Below, one piece after another: positions 61,901 through 64,000 of a stretch of 64,000 bases of DNA. This DNA is from Richelia sp. UBA3308 (GTDB lineage: Bacteria > Cyanobacteriota > Cyanobacteriia > Cyanobacteriales > Nostocaceae). Every line of letters starts with the position of its first letter. The first letter of the stretch is position 1. Under the pieces are notes generated by a model that was not told the DNA's origin, made no database searches, and saw only the letters and a program-made list of their open reading frames with translations. The position numbers and the translations under genes were made by a program. Where the stretch lies: contig DESS01000316.1 in assembly GCA_002361335.1 (NCBI GenBank), positions 30,274 through 94,273 of the forward strand, in the 5' to 3' direction.

Positions 61901-64000
61901 GCAGCAGCCTTGAACTATCAAACCTTGATGGTAGCAACGGTTTTGTTATTAACACTATTAATCCCGTTGAATTCCTATTGGGTTCTGTAAGTAGTGCAGG
62001 GGATATCAACGGTGATGGACTCGACGACTTGATTATCGGCGCATCTCTTGCTGATTCCAGTGGAGAAAGCTATGTGGTATTTGGCTCCTCTTCGGGATTT
62101 AGCAGCACCCTTGACCTATCCTCTCTTGACGGCAGCAATGGCTTTGTTCTCAACGGTATTGATGCTGGTGACGAATCTGGTAGAAGTGTAAGTAGTGCGG
62201 GGGATGTCAACGGCGATGGAATTGACGACTTGATTATCGGTGCAAATGGAGCTGACCCCAGTGGAGAAAGCTATGTGGTGTTTGGCTCTTCTTCCGGTTT
62301 TGGCAGCAGTTTTGACCTATCCTCTCTTGACGGCAGCAACGGCTTTGTTCTCAACGGTATTGATGCTGGCGACGAATCTGGTAGAAGTGTTAGTAGTGCA
62401 GGGGATATCAACGGTGATGGAATTGACGACTTGATTATCGGCGCTTACAGAGCAGACCCCAATGCTTCTGGGAGCGGAGAAAGCTATGTGGTGTTTGGCT
62501 CCTCTTCCGGCTTTGACAGCAGCTTTAAGCTATCCTCTCTTGACGGCAGCAACGGCTTTGTTCTCAACGGTATTGGTGTTGGTGACAGTTCTGGCTTTTC
62601 TGTAAGTAATGCAGGTGATGTCAACGGTGATGGACTCGACGATATAATTATCGGCGCATACTTAGCTGACCCCAATGGTCAATTTGATGCTGGAGAAAGC
62701 TATGTGGTGTTTGGCTCCTCTTCCGGCTTTGACAGCAGCTTTAACCTATCCTCTCTTGACGGCAGCAACGGCTTTATTCTCAACGGTATTGATACTCTTG
62801 ACGAATCTGGCTTTTCTGTAAGTAGTGCAGGGGATATCAACAACGATGGAGTTGACGACCTGATTATTGGCGCATTTGAGAGCGATCCCAACGGTAACTC
62901 TCGTGCAGGAGAAAGCTACGTAGTATTTGGTAACACTATACCTATTGCCGTTGATGATACTATTACCACCTCAGAAGACAACGCCTTAACTGGTAACGTC
63001 TTCGCTGACAACGGCAACGGTGCTGATAGCGAAACCAAAGGCGAAATCTTTACCGTAACAGAGGTGAACGGTACTGCTGCTAACGTAGGTAATCAAATTA
63101 CTCTTGCTTCGGGTGCTTTACTCACACTCAACTCCGACGGTACTTTTAACTACGACCCCAACGGTCAATTTGAATCTCTCAACGACGGCGAAACAGCCAG
63201 CGATAGTTTTACTTACACAATTGCAGACAGTAAGATTGGTAGTAATACCGCTACAGTAAATATTACTATTAATGGTGTTAATGATGCTCCCAGCGTTGAA
63301 GATGCGACCTTCTCCATAGCAGAAAACAGTGCTGACGGCACCTCAATCGGTACTGTTACTGGTTCTGACCCCGATACTTCCGATACATTAACCTACGCTA
63401 TTACTGCTGGTAATATTGACCCAGATGGGGATAGTAATGCCGCTTTTGCAATTGATAGCTCAACTGGTGAAATTACGGTTGCAGACAGTGGTGATTTAGA
63501 CTTTGAAACCAACAAAAACTTTAATTTAACCGTAACAGCAACTGACGCAGAAGGTTTATCAGATGATGCTGCGATCGCGATTAATCTCACGGATGTTAAC
63601 GAACTACCAATCATCACCAGTAATCCCACATTCTCAATTTCCGAAAACACCACAACAGTAGGAACAATTATCGCATCAGATGTAGATGGTGATAGTTTAA
63701 CTTACAGTATCAGTGGTGGAGTTGACTCTTCATTATTTGCGATCGATCCAACAACAGGTGATTTAACCTTTATTAACGCTCCCGATTTTGAAACTCCAAC
63801 AGATGCTGACACTGATAACAATTATCAAGTCCAAGTTTCAGTTTCCGACGGTACTGAAACTGTAACTCAAGACTTGACTGTTACAGTAGAAGATGTTAAC
63901 GAACTACCAATCATCACCAGTAGTCCTGCATTCTCAATTTCAGAAAACACCACAACAGTAGGAACAATTATCGCAACCGATGGAGATGGTGATAGTTTAA
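58993..64000 (+). CDS. Giant FG-GAP/cadherin-like surface protein (3' end off window)
   Basis: At least 1669 codons, open at the right edge, frame checked at 60229, 61492 and 63991. Starts MQFPAQFNLSELNGSNGFVL. Two blocks of FG-GAP repeats (58993-60465 and 61480-62930) have ~70-residue units LDGSNGFVINGI, SSAGDINGDGIDDLIIGA and GESYVVFGSSSGF; the DxNGDGxDD loops bind Ca2+. Between and after them are VCBS/Ig-like domains (DDTITTSEDNTLTGNVF; NGVNDAP) and then cadherin-like repeats (FSISENTTTVGTIIA). No N-terminal signal peptide, so type I or similar secretion is likely. Probable Ca2+-dependent adhesin or sheath protein. Confidence 0.92.
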   Translation, partial: MQFPAQFNLSELNGSNGFVLKGIDADDLSGWSVSSAGDINGDGLDDLIIGALSAGSVDEGQSYVVFGSSSGFNSNLELSTLDGSNGFVINGINSGEISGTSVSSAGDINGDGIDDVIIGAPGGSFNTSSKSYVIFGSSSGFGSTFELSTLDGSNGFVINGIDSNDQSGVSVSDAEDVNGDGVDDVIIGARYADPNGSKSGESYVIFGSSSGFGSSFELSSLDGTNGFVINGIDADDRSGESVSSAGDINGDGINDLIIGAEKADPNGTDSGESYVVFGSSSGFSPSLELSSLDGSNGFVINGINSGDNSGQYISSAGDINADGIDDLIIGARFADPNGIDRAGEAYVVFGSSSGFGSSLELSSLNGSNGFILNGIDADDLAGSVSSAGDFNGDGINDLIIGANTADSNGFSSGESYVVFGSSSGFGSSLELSSLNGANGFILNGIDAGDFSGRPVSDVGDINGDGVDDLIIAAVGADPNGSSSGESYVVFGNTIPIAVDDTITTSEDNTLTGNVFADNGNGADNDPKDDTFTVTEVNDTDNPADVGNQITLPSGAFLTLNSDGTFNYNPNGQFEPLNNGQTANDTFSYTIADDKIGFSIATVNITINGVNDIPVLATNTGLTVDEDAVGNISATQLQVTDVDNTATEIIYTITNLPLNGNLLLNGTALAVNDTFTQADIDNNLLTYDHNGSETTSDNFDFTVVDGADGSINSQTFNITVNPINDAPVANDDIATTDEDSSISISVLDLLANDTDLEGDSLTITAVDDRRTKGNITFDGVNITYDPKGEFEFLNDGQTANDSFTYTISDGNGGTDTGTVNITINGVSGDIFPAFPDQFNLSDLNGSNGFVINGIDAGDISGFSVSDAGDINGDGIDDLIIGAFGADPNGESYVVFGSSSGFSSSLELSDLDGSNGFVINGIDSGDFFGTFVSDAGDINGDGVDDLIIAAPDNRLNGLGKSYVVFGSSSGFGSSLELSNLDGSNGFVINTINPVEFLLGSVSSAGDINGDGLDDLIIGASLADSSGESYVVFGSSSGFSSTLDLSSLDGSNGFVLNGIDAGDESGRSVSSAGDVNGDGIDDLIIGANGADPSGESYVVFGSSSGFGSSFDLSSLDGSNGFVLNGIDAGDESGRSVSSAGDINGDGIDDLIIGAYRADPNASGSGESYVVFGSSSGFDSSFKLSSLDGSNGFVLNGIGVGDSSGFSVSNAGDVNGDGLDDIIIGAYLADPNGQFDAGESYVVFGSSSGFDSSFNLSSLDGSNGFILNGIDTLDESGFSVSSAGDINNDGVDDLIIGAFESDPNGNSRAGESYVVFGNTIPIAVDDTITTSEDNALTGNVFADNGNGADSETKGEIFTVTEVNGTAANVGNQITLASGALLTLNSDGTFNYDPNGQFESLNDGETASDSFTYTIADSKIGSNTATVNITINGVNDAPSVEDATFSIAENSADGTSIGTVTGSDPDTSDTLTYAITAGNIDPDGDSNAAFAIDSSTGEITVADSGDLDFETNKNFNLTVTATDAEGLSDDAAIAINLTDVNELPIITSNPTFSISENTTTVGTIIASDVDGDSLTYSISGGVDSSLFAIDPTTGDLTFINAPDFETPTDADTDNNYQVQVSVSDGTETVTQDLTVTVEDVNELPIITSSPAFSISENTTTVGTIIATDGDGDSL

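Larger units (their letters stand above)
50001..64000. mobile_element. Element I (open-ended): interrupts nifH
   Basis: NifH homology stops near 50006 on the minus strand. At least 14 kb of unrelated DNA follows, with plus-strand FHA, flavoprotein, HicB, TIGR03032 and giant surface-protein genes. No recombinase is seen in this stretch, so one would be expected beyond the window, as for element H. The core is probably within AAGGTGTACAG (50000-50010). A rearrangement rather than an excisable element is possible. Confidence 0.55.

Noticed and set aside
59178..63653. Many minus-strand frames with repeated LLPSREDSSRLLPKPEEEPN-type peptides
   Set aside because: They are antisense shadows of the FG-GAP repeats, kept open by repeat composition.

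Overview
The window comes from a filamentous, heterocyst-forming cyanobacterium. The evidence is a nifHDK operon interrupted by recombinase-bearing DNA elements, HIP1-type GCGATCGC octamers, heptameric STRR tandem repeats, and cyanobacterium-restricted families (HpsJ/exosortase, DUF4351, TIGR03032, DUF928). The DNA is AT-rich. A Rivularia/Calothrix-type low-GC genome is plausible, but the species cannot be read from the window.

Central region (about 12.2-50.0 kb): nifH, nifD and nifK lie on the minus strand, in order from right to left, and are cut into ten visible pieces by nine elements. Seven elements (A-G here) are fully contained and bounded by short direct repeats: A 47760-49514, B 30811-47214, C 28887-30707 and D 19514-28427 in nifD; E 17058-18995, F 15099-17043 and G 13037-14937 in nifK. 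Joining the nifD pieces at one repeat copy each gives exactly 1500 nt (499 residues plus stop). Joining nifK pieces 1-3 gives exactly 468 nt (156 codons), which continues in frame into piece 4. Two more elements are open-ended. H cuts nifK after about residue 429 and runs left off the window. I cuts nifH 41 codons before its stop and runs right off the window. Five elements (A, C, E, F, G) are about 1.75-1.93 kb and hold only a XisA/XisC-like tyrosine recombinase. Element D (8.9 kb) adds EF-G, superoxide dismutase and other cargo. Element B (16.4 kb) uses a XisF-like serine recombinase and looks like a degenerate plasmid or phage: primase-helicase, ribbon-helix-helix proteins, membrane proteins, a GIY-YIG protein, and a CHAT-NB-ARC-TPR conflict protein.

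Left flank (1-12.2 kb, inside H if H is one element): extracellular polysaccharide genes, namely an ABC exporter permease, a family 4 glycosyltransferase, a cyanoexosortase / associated protein / HpsJ-like operon, and a Wzc-like tyrosine autokinase.

Right flank (50-64 kb, inside I if I is one element): a duplicated FHA/zinc-ribbon module whose second copy is fused to a flavoprotein, a DUF928 protein, a HicB gene with a HicA cut by a MITE-like repeat, a TIGR03032 protein, and the start of a giant FG-GAP/cadherin-like surface protein that runs off the window.

How it fits together: in heterocysts each recombinase would have to remove its own element to restore nifHDK. Each tyrosine-recombinase element has its own core repeat. 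Most also carry their own 11-bp-spaced tandem motifs, just upstream of the recombinase start and again at the far end. The set therefore looks like a family that diversified to recognise different sites within one operon.
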